DNA of 64,000 bases, taken from NCBI GenBank assembly GCA_013152415.1, contig JAADGI010000016.1, positions 1-64,000 on the forward strand, read 5' to 3'. This document shows, piece by piece, positions 1-8,312 of this stretch. Positions within the stretch are counted from its first letter, which is position 1; every line of letters starts with the position of its first letter. The notes under the pieces were generated by a model. The model was not told where the DNA came from and did no database searches. It saw only the letters and a list, made by a program, of their open reading frames with translations. The translations under genes were made by a program, and so were the position numbers. Source of the DNA: Gammaproteobacteria bacterium. Lineage in GTDB: Bacteria; Pseudomonadota; Gammaproteobacteria; HyVt-429.

Positions 1-129
1 TGAAATCGATAACACTCATTATCCGGCTATATTTATTGTCAAAACAATAGGTTATCGTAGTCATTGGTCATTTTTACCGGACAGTAGTGATTATTTGTGA
101 TGGTATTAGTAGTATTGTGTAGGAAAAGG

Positions 130-1431
130 ATGGCACGGATCATCGAATTAGATAGGAAAAGATTAGGAGATAGCCCAATTAAAGCAGAAAAGATGAACGA
201 CTTTCTTTACAAGCTTCCCCCCTTGATTGCTACGGTCTCTAAGGCATTTTTTAACGCCCTCAAAGAGCAGATATTCGAAGTAGCCAGGGCAATCAAAAAA
301 ATTTTTATCTATCTGGTTCGTCAGTTTGTCAGATCGGCAAAATGGCTCTGGGCAATTTACTACCAAGTTGAAAAGCAAATCTTAGGTGTTTTTGTTGACC
401 TTGCGCTCGTATTTGTGGCACTACGCTATTTATTCATATTGCTGGCGATTGCTGCTTTATTAATCTACTTCGATCAATGGCTCATCGTTGGCATATATTT
501 ACTGCTTCTCGGTATCGCCGCATTACGTTTCTTTCGTGTTACCCGTGAAGTAGCGGCTCTACAGGAGTTGTCCCATAAAGAGTCACACAAAAAGTTGGTT
601 CGATTATTAGGTTGGCCATTTCGTTTATTAGTGTCCGCACTATTTGCCTATGCATCATGGCAGGCTATTGACGGTCAATCACTGGCCACACTTTGGGAGC
701 AACATAAGATTGTCAAAATCGACGAAGACATACGACCGGAGAAGGCAGTTCGTAAAAGGGAGGCTGAGCGGGCATTAGGTGAAGAACTACAAAAAGAGCA
801 ACTACGGCGTCAGGCCCATCGCAAAAAGGGTGTGGTGACAATTTCACTAGAACCCCACAATCGCCAAGTGAAACACGAAGGAGTAGGGGAAGAGCACGTT
901 ATTGATGTGCCGACAGATAAGGACAAAAATGAGGAGGGCCCTTCGGCGCCAAGTATACATAGTTCGATCGCAAATAAAGTAACTATAGCTTCACTTACTA
1001 GGGATATTAAGGATGCGTCATCTTTCGCTGTGCATACTAAATATTATACCAATAAGTATGATGAGGTTTGGCTCGCTACTTTATCTGTGCTAAAAAAGCA
1101 AAGAAATTATATCCTCCAGGAGGACAAGCAAAGCGGCTATATAGTAACTGCTTTTCCGGATAGCGTGCACAAAGATTGGCCTAATTATAGAAAATACTAT
1201 ATTACTCTGAAAAAGGAAAAGCAGTTACGGATGGATGTAAAGCTATTTAGGTATTGGGAAAGTCTATATTGCAATGGTGTCTATGGTAGATCGTGTGGAT
1301 TCAAACCCCGTTCAGCTAGCAACACTAAACACAATACTGATAAGTTTTTTAGAAAAATAGACGCACAATTATCTCAAGGTAAGAAAACTAAAGTACCCGA
1401 GGATACTGATGATGAAGAAGAAAATTGGTGA
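130..1431 (+). CDS. Unrecognised inner-membrane protein with soluble C-terminal domain
   Basis: I do not recognise the family. The 433-aa protein has a basic N-terminus, then hydrophobic segments at about residues 88-114, 116-136 and 160-180. A long charged linker rich in Lys, Glu and Arg follows (about 190-290). The C-terminal domain (about 300-415) has a pattern (YDEVWLATLSVLKKQ then SGYIVTAF) reminiscent of small BamC-like or lipoprotein alpha/beta domains; that is only a shape resemblance. The ATG at 130 is preferred because AGGAAAAGG precedes it; GTG 97 and ATG 100 are in frame. The gene is AT-rich compared with the core genes and lies alone beside recombinase debris, so recent acquisition is likely. 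Confidence 0.6.
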   Translation: MARIIELDRKRLGDSPIKAEKMNDFLYKLPPLIATVSKAFFNALKEQIFEVARAIKKIFIYLVRQFVRSAKWLWAIYYQVEKQILGVFVDLALVFVALRYLFILLAIAALLIYFDQWLIVGIYLLLLGIAALRFFRVTREVAALQELSHKESHKKLVRLLGWPFRLLVSALFAYASWQAIDGQSLATLWEQHKIVKIDEDIRPEKAVRKREAERALGEELQKEQLRRQAHRKKGVVTISLEPHNRQVKHEGVGEEHVIDVPTDKDKNEEGPSAPSIHSSIANKVTIASLTRDIKDASSFAVHTKYYTNKYDEVWLATLSVLKKQRNYILQEDKQSGYIVTAFPDSVHKDWPNYRKYYITLKKEKQLRMDVKLFRYWESLYCNGVYGRSCGFKPRSASNTKHNTDKFFRKIDAQLSQGKKTKVPEDTDDEEENW

Positions 1432-1586
1432 TTGCCATCATTCTGATGTCATCCTGCATGAATGTGTAATTTGAGCCAGAAATATGGGTAGTAGCCATAT
1501 GCTTGGATTCTGCTGGGGACCAAATCTTATTTGGCATCAAGATTGCGTTGATGAACCTAACCTACAATATGATGCGGTTTTTACTG
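1432..1586. other. Intergenic space, nothing recognised
   Basis: This 155-bp stretch lies between the 3' ends of the convergent membrane-protein gene and the TnsA-like gene. I see no gene, clear terminator or repeat in it. If the TnsA-like gene had once belonged to a Tn7-like operon, the DDE transposase gene would be expected here and further left on the minus strand, but no such coding sequence is visible. Confidence 0.5.
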
Positions 1587-2222
1587 TTAGTGGCCCCGGT
1601 GCAGCAATCGGTACAGCGCCATTTCTTGGAAAAAGGTGCGCTCACGATCCCCGGGGTCGATGATATCACCCAGGGTGCAGGGTCCCTTTTCGTGGAGTAT
1701 CGCCAACACGTCGGACTCGGCTTGTGGGTCCTCGAACTCCCGCGCGAGGTACAGGATCCGGACGATTTCGAGCCAGTTTTGTGCTTCGATCTCTCGTTCA
1801 AACACCGACTCGTTACTGATCACCTCAAAGCGCATCCCGTGTTGGGCAAAGAATGCGGTGAGCGGGATCTGTAATGCCTCGTCCATCTCGGCCCGTGGTT
1901 TCAATTCCAGTACACGATGTGGGGCGTTATCACTGGCCACATAACAGTCGGGGGTGTAAACGCGTTTGCCGATGCGCAATTGAAACAGTTGGGGAATATA
2001 GCTCGTGACGTGGGGATCGCCCTCGAGCAGGCCGGCATGCAGGTGCTCGGCGCGGGAGTGGAACTCGCACAGGTGAGGGTGCTTGCGCATGACCTGCTGA
2101 CGGAAATCGTAGGCGATTTTAAACCGCGGACCTGTCAGGTGTTGGTACGGCACCAGGGCGTCGATCTTGACCTGGCGCGCTAACGCCGGGTCGAACAGGA
2201 GTTTGGGTATAGTCACACACAC
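1587..2222 (-). CDS. Orphan TnsA-like PD-(D/E)XK endonuclease
   Basis: The 211-aa protein resembles the N-terminal nuclease domain of TnsA, which in Tn7-like elements cuts the 5' ends of the transposon next to a DDE transposase. The visible active-site series is Glu59 (FHSRAE), Asp92 (YTPDCY) and Glu106-Leu-Lys108 (ELKPR), in the usual order and spacing. A C-terminal part (about 150-211) resembles the winged-helix tail of TnsA homologues. The start is GTG 2222, with a second GTG at 2216. No TnsB, TnsC or TniQ gene lies next to it, so it appears to be a remnant of a larger element or a stand-alone nuclease. It is divergent from a truncated tyrosine recombinase. Confidence 0.7.
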   Translation of the reverse strand: MCVTIPKLLFDPALARQVKIDALVPYQHLTGPRFKIAYDFRQQVMRKHPHLCEFHSRAEHLHAGLLEGDPHVTSYIPQLFQLRIGKRVYTPDCYVASDNAPHRVLELKPRAEMDEALQIPLTAFFAQHGMRFEVISNESVFEREIEAQNWLEIVRILYLAREFEDPQAESDVLAILHEKGPCTLGDIIDPGDRERTFFQEMALYRLLHRGH

Positions 2223-2450
2223 GCCTCAAGTACCCTAAGGTTCCCAAAGTTTTCATATTCCCATACTCCAATTTAAGTGTAACCCCAGTCACGGCCTTGT
2301 ATAGGGCACCAGGTTGCACCGGTTACCCTCATTTTGGTGCACTTCGTTTCACCCGCTCAAACCTTGCTTTTTCGACGAAAAAAGCGCCAGATTGGTGTGA
2401 TCGATCCACGGATTATTGGATGCAACCTTGCACCAAGGCCCCTAGGTGAA
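2223..2450. promoter_or_regulatory. Divergent intergenic region with repeated TTGCACC/GGTGCA motifs
   Basis: Between the TnsA-like gene and the divergent recombinase fragment, short motifs containing TGCACC or its complement GGTGCA recur. They are TTGCACC near 2313, GGTGCA near 2336 and TTGCACCAA near 2428. Such spaced motifs could be binding sites for the recombinase or a transposase, or a resolution site. This is inference from the repeats alone. Confidence 0.3.
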
Positions 2451-2921
2451 ATGGTACAAAAATTAGCCTCTGACGCACGATTACCGGCGCGGCGTCCGCA
2501 GCCTCTATTTGAGCCGCTACCCGAACCGCCGGTAGTGTCTTATCCGATCGGGGAGGTAGAGATCGACTGGGAGTGTTTGCAAGCCAAACGGCCCACGGTG
2601 CTCGAAACCATCGACGCCATGCCCGTGTACCTACTCAAACCGGAAATCCTGGTGCTGCTCGACGCCGAAAAGCACCCCACATACCACCTGATCCTGGACC
2701 TGATGTGGACAACCGGGGCGCGCATCTCCGAGGTGTTGGCGCTCAATCCCGCAAGCTTCATCGATGACGGCTACGACTTCGGGGTAATTTTAAAAACACT
2801 CAAACGCCGAGCAGGACGGCCACGCAAGGCCGCACTGCAACGCTCGCCGAAGCGCTATGTCCCGATCAACGATCACCTGCTGCAGGATCGTATTCAGAGC
2901 TTTCTCTACGCAGGCCGGTGA
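2451..2921 (+). pseudogene. Truncated tyrosine recombinase (N-terminal half)
   Basis: The 156-aa product starts like a plasmid- or transposon-type tyrosine recombinase and reaches the first catalytic arginine in TTGARISEVLAL, where R is the conserved Arg I. The reading then stops at TGA 2919-2921. The second catalytic cluster (HxxR), the later His and the nucleophilic Tyr are missing, so the protein should be inactive. The break coincides with the broken 3' part of an oppositely oriented DNA-methyltransferase gene, which indicates that two foreign segments were joined here. The ATG at 2451 is chosen because homology-like sequence begins after it; an in-frame upstream extension from 2334 has no family features. 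Confidence 0.7.
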
Positions 2922-3147
2922 TGTGGCTATTCGCTGCAACTACCGTTGTGGTTCCAGTGCCGTTCCAAGGGTCCAGAATTGAGGATGCCTTCGGCGCAAC
3001 TTGGGCAATGGCGTGCTCGACGAAAGTTGCCGAATAGCCGGCGTAGTAGCGGTACCAATTGTCAACTGGGTCGATGCCAGGTGCTATTTTCGGATTAACG
3101 AACTTCATAATTGTTTTTTGGTTATTGTTAAGTAAAAAAATGTCCAC
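2910..3147 (-). pseudogene. DNA methyltransferase fragment (N-terminal part only)
   Basis: The minus-strand reading frame encodes the beginning of an N4/N6-type DNA methyltransferase. It contains an S-adenosylmethionine-binding motif I of the form ILDPWNGTGTTT, preceded by a KFVNPKI...NWYRYYAGYS segment typical of the region before this motif. The match ends at about 2910-2920, exactly where the truncated recombinase gene ends on the other strand. The catalytic (S/D)PPY motif is absent. Translation could begin at ATG 3147 or at ATG 3108. This is the surviving 5' end of a modification gene, cut by recombination. Confidence 0.65.
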
Positions 3148-3207
3148 AATTGCTTCCCAGGCAATTCTAGCAACTAAATGAGAAACAGTTCGTGTGCCTA
3201 TAGTAGG

Positions 3208-3459
3208 CTATTTGATGTTCTCTAATGCGTCATAAATCTGCTCCTCTGGTGGTTCTTCGTAGATCGAGGTACCCCCCGCATTGAGCCTGACTATTTCTTT
3301 AATCTGGAGCAGGGCGATCTCCTGGGCACGTAACCCGAGTTTAAAGCTAAACTGAATAATCGCGGTGTTCTTTTCTGGATGACGATGTTGTTTGATCAAC
3401 TCGAACAGCTGTTGCTGTTGTTCAGCTGATGGCACACGCGCTTGGCCAGTTTTCGACAT
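3208..3459 (-). pseudogene. Tyrosine recombinase with a large internal deletion
   Basis: The 83-aa product begins like a short tyrosine recombinase: an HRHPEKNTAI segment, then FKLGLRAQEIALLQIKE with the first catalytic Arg. After residue 62 it jumps directly to a segment that looks like the extreme C-terminus of the same family, IYEEPPEEQIYDAL, where the Tyr of IYEEPPEE is the expected nucleophile. That full-length members end this way is my recollection of the family. About two thirds of the protein, including HxxR, is missing but the frame is preserved. It is almost certainly inactive as a recombinase. Confidence 0.6.
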
Positions 3460-3637
3460 AAAACCCTCGAAGCAGGGAAGACCTCTACTAATCCGGAATT
3501 ATATTATTTTAACGGATTATTGCGGTTGATAAGGAAAGGGGGTTTGTATTACTCGTATCACGAGCCCGCATCGATACAACTGTGCGCATAACTTTTCTCA
3601 CCTATCTAAGCAACGTATTTCCACGCCTGGTTAACCA

Positions 3638-3677
3638 CTTTAGTACTTGTTGTGGATTTCTTTAGTACTTACTGTGG
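3638..3677. repeat. Two 22-bp-phased direct repeats CTTTAGTACTT..TGTGG
   Basis: The motif CTTTAGTACTTNNTGTGG occurs at 3638-3655 and again at 3660-3677, so the copies are 22 bp apart, close to two helical turns. They lie just left of the dif-like site and about 165 bp upstream of the aminotransferase gene. They could be paired protein-binding sites; no function is assigned. Confidence 0.5.
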
Positions 3678-3719
3678 TCGTCCAACGACTGAGATACCAC
3701 GTATGGCACCAGTATGGAT

Positions 3720-3747
3720 ACTTTACATAATATACATTATGCGAAGT
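3720..3747. other. dif: dif-like XerC/XerD recombination site
   Basis: The 28-bp site read on the minus strand has a left arm ACTTCGCATAA, a central TGTATA and a right arm TTATGTAAAGT. E. coli dif has GGTGCGCATAA, TGTATA and TTATGTTAAAT. I count 23 of 28 identities, with the whole core and both inner arm halves identical. Dif sites of other gammaproteobacteria also carry TTCGCATAA in the XerC arm. This is the standard site where XerC and XerD resolve chromosome dimers at the replication terminus. Only one complete copy is present in the window, so this is probably the resident chromosomal site rather than the end of a Xer-integrated element. Confidence 0.8.
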
Positions 3748-3839
3748 AACTATGAAGTCACTGGGGGCACGTCACTTCAGGTTTTCCCGGCCTGAATCCG
3801 GTAGCATGGCTTCTCTGACACTCAAAATTGCCTTTTACC

Positions 3840-5003
3840 ATGCCCAATCAGACGTCCATAGAGGATTTGTTGGAACAAGAATTTCCAGTGGATCAAGAAC
3901 TCATCTATCTCAATCATGCCGCTATCGCACCGTTACCCGCTCGAACAGGTCGAGCCATACACGACTTTGCCCATGAGTGTGTCCACGAGGGTTCCCGTCA
4001 CTATGGGCGCTGGCAGGCCCAGGAAGCCCTCCTCAGAGAGCAGCTCAGGGCACTTCTAAGCGCACCATCAGTCGATGACATCGCCCTGGTCAAAAACACC
4101 TCAGAGGGCCTGTCCATGATTGCCTACGGGCTCCATTGGTCTGAGGGCGACGAAGTCATTATCACCAACCAGGAATTCCCTTCCAACCGCATCATCTGGG
4201 AATCACTGCGCCAACAGGGGGTCTTGGTTACCGAGGTCGATGTATCTCATTCGGTCTCTCCTGAAGATGCGATTATCGATGCATTTAACGAAAAAACCCG
4301 CCTATTATCCGTCAGTTCAGTGCAGTTCGGTACAGGTTTGCGGCTTAACCTCAAGAACCTGGGGACCGCCTGCAAGGACGCCAATATTCCGTTTTGTGTC
4401 GACGCGATCCAGGGCCTCGGGGTCTTTTCACATAACGTTGTCGACATGAATATCGACTTTTTGGTGGCCGATGCGCATAAATGGCTGCTGGGTCCAGAAG
4501 GTATTGGGGTGTTTTATTGCGCTGAAAAATGGCGGGAACGCCTAAAGCTCTATGAATACGGCTGGCACATGGTGGAACACATGGGAGACTTCGATCGCCG
4601 GGATTGGCACCCCGCCGCCTCCGCCAGGCGATTTGAGTGTGGTTCTCCCAATACCCTCGGGGTATTCGCCTTCTCTGCCAGTCTGTCCCTGCTCCTGGAG
4701 ATCGGCATCGAGACCGTCGAACAACGGGTCCTGAAAAGAACCGATCACCTGCGCCAGTGGATCGACCAACACCCGGCGCTGGAGAACCTGTCACCCTCTG
4801 GGCCGGGTCAACTGGCTGGAATTACCACCTTCAAACACCCCAAGATCGACGCCGCTGTGCTGTTCAAGGCCCTCCAAAGGCACAATATTATGTGCGCCCC
4901 CCGCGGGGGCGGCATCCGCTTTTCGCCCCACTGCTATAATCGGCTGGAAACCCTCAACCGGGCGATTAAAGCGGTGGAAATATCAATAGAATCAATAACG
5001 TAG
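3840..5003 (+). CDS. Aminotransferase class V, cysteine desulfurase/selenocysteine lyase-like
   Basis: A 387-aa fold-type I PLP enzyme. The PLP lysine is Lys214 in DAHKWLLGPEG, and the cofactor-binding Asp188 is in CVDAIQGLG. The N-terminus (IYLNHAAIAPLP) and the C-terminal RGGGIRFSPH are those of the class V aminotransferase/NifS-like superfamily. Members remove sulfur or selenium from cysteine derivatives or act as kynureninase-like lyases; substrate cannot be read from the sequence. The reactive Cys loop of true group I desulfurases is not evident. ATG 3840 is preferred over an in-frame TTG at 3828. It stands alone, directly downstream of the dif-like site. Confidence 0.8.
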   Translation: MPNQTSIEDLLEQEFPVDQELIYLNHAAIAPLPARTGRAIHDFAHECVHEGSRHYGRWQAQEALLREQLRALLSAPSVDDIALVKNTSEGLSMIAYGLHWSEGDEVIITNQEFPSNRIIWESLRQQGVLVTEVDVSHSVSPEDAIIDAFNEKTRLLSVSSVQFGTGLRLNLKNLGTACKDANIPFCVDAIQGLGVFSHNVVDMNIDFLVADAHKWLLGPEGIGVFYCAEKWRERLKLYEYGWHMVEHMGDFDRRDWHPAASARRFECGSPNTLGVFAFSASLSLLLEIGIETVEQRVLKRTDHLRQWIDQHPALENLSPSGPGQLAGITTFKHPKIDAAVLFKALQRHNIMCAPRGGGIRFSPHCYNRLETLNRAIKAVEISIESIT

Positions 5004-5144
5004 ATGGTTAAACTAATGTTGTGTAATGTATTTTCTGATAAAACAGCAAAATTCATATACATATCATATAGTTATTGGCGAATCTTAAGGTAATAGTCAA
5101 TTCGATAACAAGCAATTTTCAGTAAACGATAGGGCTTCGCCCCG

Positions 5145-6719
5145 CTATCTCATTCCGCCAAAGTGTTCCATCATCACATCGAGCCTCGAGGCCAGTTCCA
5201 TCAGGTTATGACTGGCAGTATCTGATTCCCCAGCTCGTTCTGCAGATTGTTGGGTGACGGCATTGATGTTGGTCACATTTCGGTTAATCTCTTCGACCAC
5301 TGCCGTCTGCTCTTCCGAGGCAGTGGCAATTTGGGTGTTCATATCTCCGATGGTGCCAATCGTGCCCAAAATTGCCGCCAGTGCCTCAGCGGTGTTCTCC
5401 ACATGGGCTACGCTCTCCTCGGCACATTTACTGACAGACCCCATGGCCTGTACGGCGCGCTTGCTGCCGTTTTGCAGCTGCTCGATCATACTCTGAATCT
5501 CTTCAGTGGACGCATGAGTACGGTGGGCCAATGTTCTGACTTCATCGGCAACCACCGCAAACCCACGGCCCTGCTCACCTGCCCGGGCTGCCTCGATGGC
5601 AGCATTCAGCGCCAACAAATTGGTCTGCTCGGCAATACTTTTGATAACGTCCAGTACACCACCGATCTTTTCACTATCCCCTTCCAAATCAGTAATCACC
5701 GAGACAGCAACACCCAGCTCGCTGGCCAGTGAATCGATAATACCGATGGCCTTGGTTGAGGTGAGCGCACCCTCATGGGCTGCGTCATTGGCCGTTTGTG
5801 AGGCCTGGGCAGCATTAGCAGCATTGCTCGCAACCTCCTGAATAGAGGCCGTCATTTCGTTAACCGCTGTAGCAACCTGCTCGGTCTCAGACTTCTGCCG
5901 ATTAATACCGTGAGTTGTTTCAGAAACCACAGTCGCTGTTACCTGTGCTTCGTTGGCAAGCCTGGTGACAGCAGTTTCCATGCGTTTCACGATGGTGCGC
6001 ACCTTGGCCTTCAACATCTTGACCGCCACACTAATACTGGCGATATCAATACGGCAGTCTGTGTAAAGGGATTGAATCACGGGGCTATCCACTACATCCC
6101 TGATCTCAACCATAAGTTTGCGATAGGGTGCCATCACCCAATACACCAAACCACAGCCCACGCCCGCAGCTACTGCGAATGTGCTGATGACCAAGCCAAC
6201 AGACACCCCTGATATTGCCAACGCACCACCGGCACATAACATAACCAGCAAGATGGCGGCATAAATTCGAGCAGAAAAACCAAGGGCATAACGCCCCAGT
6301 GCATTTTTATTGCCTGCATTGATCTGCTTATATAGGTTCTCGGCACGTCTAACATCTTCAGCAGATGCCTTGACCCGGGTAGACTCATACCCAATGATCA
6401 CCCCCCTGGTCAACATCGGTGTGATATAGGCATCGACCCAGTAATAATCACCATTTTTGCAACGGTTCTTGACAATGCCCATCCAGGCCTTACCCGATTG
6501 AACAGTCTTCCATAGATCCTCGAATGCCGCTGGTGGCACATCGGGGTGACGAATCATATTATGACTGCGGCCTAGCAGCTCTTCTGTACTAAACCCGCTT
6601 ATCTCAACAAAATCATCATTTACCGAGGTAATTTGTCCCTTCTTGTCCGTGGTCGAAATAATGACTTGGTCATCCCGGAACACGCGTTCTACATTTGTCA
6701 CTGGAAGGTTTTTTTTCAT
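5145..6719 (-). CDS. Aer-like PAS methyl-accepting chemotaxis protein
   Basis: A 524-aa chemoreceptor. Residues 1-130 form a PAS domain ([24 protein letters not shown]) of the Aer type, which usually senses redox state or oxygen through a bound flavin. Two adjacent hydrophobic stretches (about 165-215) anchor it in the inner membrane without a large periplasmic loop. The C-terminal half is a long coiled-coil signalling domain with the conserved hairpin tip [20 protein letters not shown], which contacts CheA and CheW. ATG 6719 is chosen because TGAGGAGT lies just upstream; the upstream in-frame extension lacks family features. No other chemotaxis genes are nearby. Confidence 0.88.
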   Translation of the reverse strand: MKKNLPVTNVERVFRDDQVIISTTDKKGQITSVNDDFVEISGFSTEELLGRSHNMIRHPDVPPAAFEDLWKTVQSGKAWMGIVKNRCKNGDYYWVDAYITPMLTRGVIIGYESTRVKASAEDVRRAENLYKQINAGNKNALGRYALGFSARIYAAILLVMLCAGGALAISGVSVGLVISTFAVAAGVGCGLVYWVMAPYRKLMVEIRDVVDSPVIQSLYTDCRIDIASISVAVKMLKAKVRTIVKRMETAVTRLANEAQVTATVVSETTHGINRQKSETEQVATAVNEMTASIQEVASNAANAAQASQTANDAAHEGALTSTKAIGIIDSLASELGVAVSVITDLEGDSEKIGGVLDVIKSIAEQTNLLALNAAIEAARAGEQGRGFAVVADEVRTLAHRTHASTEEIQSMIEQLQNGSKRAVQAMGSVSKCAEESVAHVENTAEALAAILGTIGTIGDMNTQIATASEEQTAVVEEINRNVTNINAVTQQSAERAGESDTASHNLMELASRLDVMMEHFGGMR

Positions 6720-6908
6720 TGGACTCCTCAGCACCTGTGTATTAACTAAAAATACCCACTCTTTATGGTGATTAGCGCACCACCCCACCCTCTTCACGCA
6801 TGCGAAGGTTATCGGTTAGCGATGGTATTTCTTAAGTCCAAGACCCCTTATATAGTGAGGCTAAGAACAGCAGAAGATCATCCCAAAGGGGAGTTCCAGG
6901 GATAATGG
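6720..6908. other. Upstream region of the chemoreceptor gene, left flank of the IS
   Basis: About 190 bp separate the chemoreceptor start from the IS110 left inverted repeat. The chemoreceptor promoter is expected here, on the minus strand, but I could not assign boxes with confidence. No gene is visible. Confidence 0.4.
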
Positions 6909-6997
6909 TATGGACCCACTCCACTTCCTAACCGGCCTCGTTTAGGGCCAAAATGGAGTTGGTATCAACCATTTAACAGAAGCGGAGTGGATCGACT

Positions 6998-8014
6998 ATG
7001 AAGATTACAACAATTGGCCTTGATATAGCAAAATCAGTTTTCCACCTTTTTGCGGTTAATAAAATGGGGCGGTTTGTGAAAAAGAAGCAATTAAGGCGCA
7101 AGCAAGTCTTGGCGACGATGGCAAAAATAGAGCCCTGTTTGATAGTCATGGAAGCCTGTGGGGGCGCCCATTATTGGGCGAGAGAATTTATTGCATTGGG
7201 GCACCAAGTCAAACTCATCGCACCGCAGTATGTCAAACCCTATGTCAAAGGCAACAAGAACGACTATAACGATGCCGAAGCGATCGCGGAGGCAGCGCAA
7301 CGCCCCAGTATGCGCTTTGTGCCTATTAAGTCAGTCGAACGACAGGACGTTCAGAATGTTCACTGTCAGCGGGAGCGCATAAAGAAAGAACGCACTGCCC
7401 TGGTGAACCAGGTTCGCGGGTTATTAGCGGAATATGGTGTGGTCATCAACAAGGGGATTGGGGCGGTACGCCGGGATTTACCGGAGATCCTTGAGGATGC
7501 GGACAATGGCTTAACGGCCCTTGCACGGGCGTGTTTTGCGGAACTCCTTGAAGAGTTACGCGTGCTTGATGAACGCTTTGCGCAATGTGAACAACGGATA
7601 AAATTGATGAACCAGGACAATGAAATATGCCAGCGTTTAGATGAAATCCTGGGTATCGGTCCTGTCATTGCCAGTGCCACTTACGCCGCTGCAGGTGACG
7701 GCAAAGACTTTGTTAACGGTCGTCATTTTTCAGCCTGGTTAGGCCTGGTGCCTGGTCAGCATTCGAGTGGCGGCAAGACGGTCTTATTGGGAATTAGCAA
7801 GCGCGGTAACGTTTATCTCAGAACACTGTTTATCCACGGCGCCCGCGCCGTTCTACGTCACTCGGCGAATAAGACTGATCGCTTTAGTCGATGGGCTCAA
7901 GCGATATTAGTACGCCGAGGGCACAACAAGGCTTGTGTGGCTGTCGCCAACAAAATGGCTCGAATGGCATGGGTCATTATGGCAAAAGGCGAAACGTATC
8001 GCGTAGCCACATGA
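6998..8014 (+). CDS. IS110-family transposase (DEDD recombinase)
   Basis: The 338-aa protein has the two-domain layout of IS110 transposases. An N-terminal RuvC-like DEDD domain begins TTIGLDIAKSVFHLFAV with its first Asp at residue 9, has VMEACGGAHYW with the second acidic residue, and continues NKNDYNDAEAIAEAA. The C-terminal transposase domain has GIGPVIASATYA and LGLVPGQHSSGGKTVLLGISKRGN, where the serine next to GGK is the presumed nucleophile. Such enzymes recombine DNA through Ser chemistry guided, in characterised cases, by an element-encoded bridge RNA. Length is usual and no frameshift is seen. The ATG follows AGCGGAGTGG. Confidence 0.93.
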   Translation: MKITTIGLDIAKSVFHLFAVNKMGRFVKKKQLRRKQVLATMAKIEPCLIVMEACGGAHYWAREFIALGHQVKLIAPQYVKPYVKGNKNDYNDAEAIAEAAQRPSMRFVPIKSVERQDVQNVHCQRERIKKERTALVNQVRGLLAEYGVVINKGIGAVRRDLPEILEDADNGLTALARACFAELLEELRVLDERFAQCEQRIKLMNQDNEICQRLDEILGIGPVIASATYAAAGDGKDFVNGRHFSAWLGLVPGQHSSGGKTVLLGISKRGNVYLRTLFIHGARAVLRHSANKTDRFSRWAQAILVRRGHNKACVAVANKMARMAWVIMAKGETYRVAT

Positions 8015-8298
8015 ACGGAACAAAAGAATTTGATGAAAGCGAATGTTAGCTTTCGTCCATTGAGCAAGAGATAAACCCTTTACTTCAGTTGCAAAAGACA
8101 AAAGATCGGATGGTGAGATAGGTCAGACCGGCTCATTCAAAACCTGATTTGTGCATTGGCCCTTACAGGCCGGAGGGATGATGAGGAGGATGAGCGCAAA
8201 TAACCATCGGGGCCAGGAGGCAAAAAACCTCCATAAACAGGCCGGATATATGAGAGCAATGATTTCCTCTCACATCAGCGATTAAATGTCTTGCAAAC
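8015..8298 (+). ncRNA. Candidate bridge RNA region of the IS110 element
   Basis: The 284-bp stretch between the transposase stop and the right inverted repeat is noncoding and contains several hairpins. GAAAGC/GCTTTC pairs at 8035-8040 with 8049-8054, and GGAGG/CCTCC at 8216-8220 with 8228-8232. The decamer ACAGGCCGGA is repeated directly at 8165-8174 and 8237-8246. In IS1111-type elements the bridge RNA is known to come from the right end, so this is where it should lie. The exact RNA ends and the target and donor loops cannot be assigned by eye. Confidence 0.5.
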
Positions 8299-8312
8299 GG
8301 AGTGGGTCCATA

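Larger units (their letters stand above)
6909..8312 (+). mobile_element. IS110-family element, IS1111-like, with subterminal inverted repeats
   Basis: The element carries one transposase gene. It is bounded by perfect 14-bp inverted repeats: TATGGACCCACTCC at 6909-6922 and its complement at 8299-8312. Subterminal inverted repeats, a short left noncoding part (about 75 bp between repeat and gene) and a long right noncoding part (about 285 bp) are features of the IS1111 subgroup of IS110. The true ends probably lie a few bases outside the repeats and cannot be fixed without an empty site. The transposase gene is intact, so the element may be active. Confidence 0.85.

Noticed and set aside
1503-2183. 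Plus-strand open frames overlapping the TnsA-like gene
   Set aside because: They are shadows; only the minus-strand frame shows ordered catalytic residues.
1587-3459. A complete Tn7-like transposon or CRISPR-associated transposon
   Set aside because: No TnsB, TnsC, TniQ, Cas genes or repeat array are present; only an orphan nuclease and fragments.
3579-3606. Second dif-like site starting GTGCGCATAA
   Set aside because: Only the XerC-type arm matches; the central region and XerD arm do not, so it is not called as a site.
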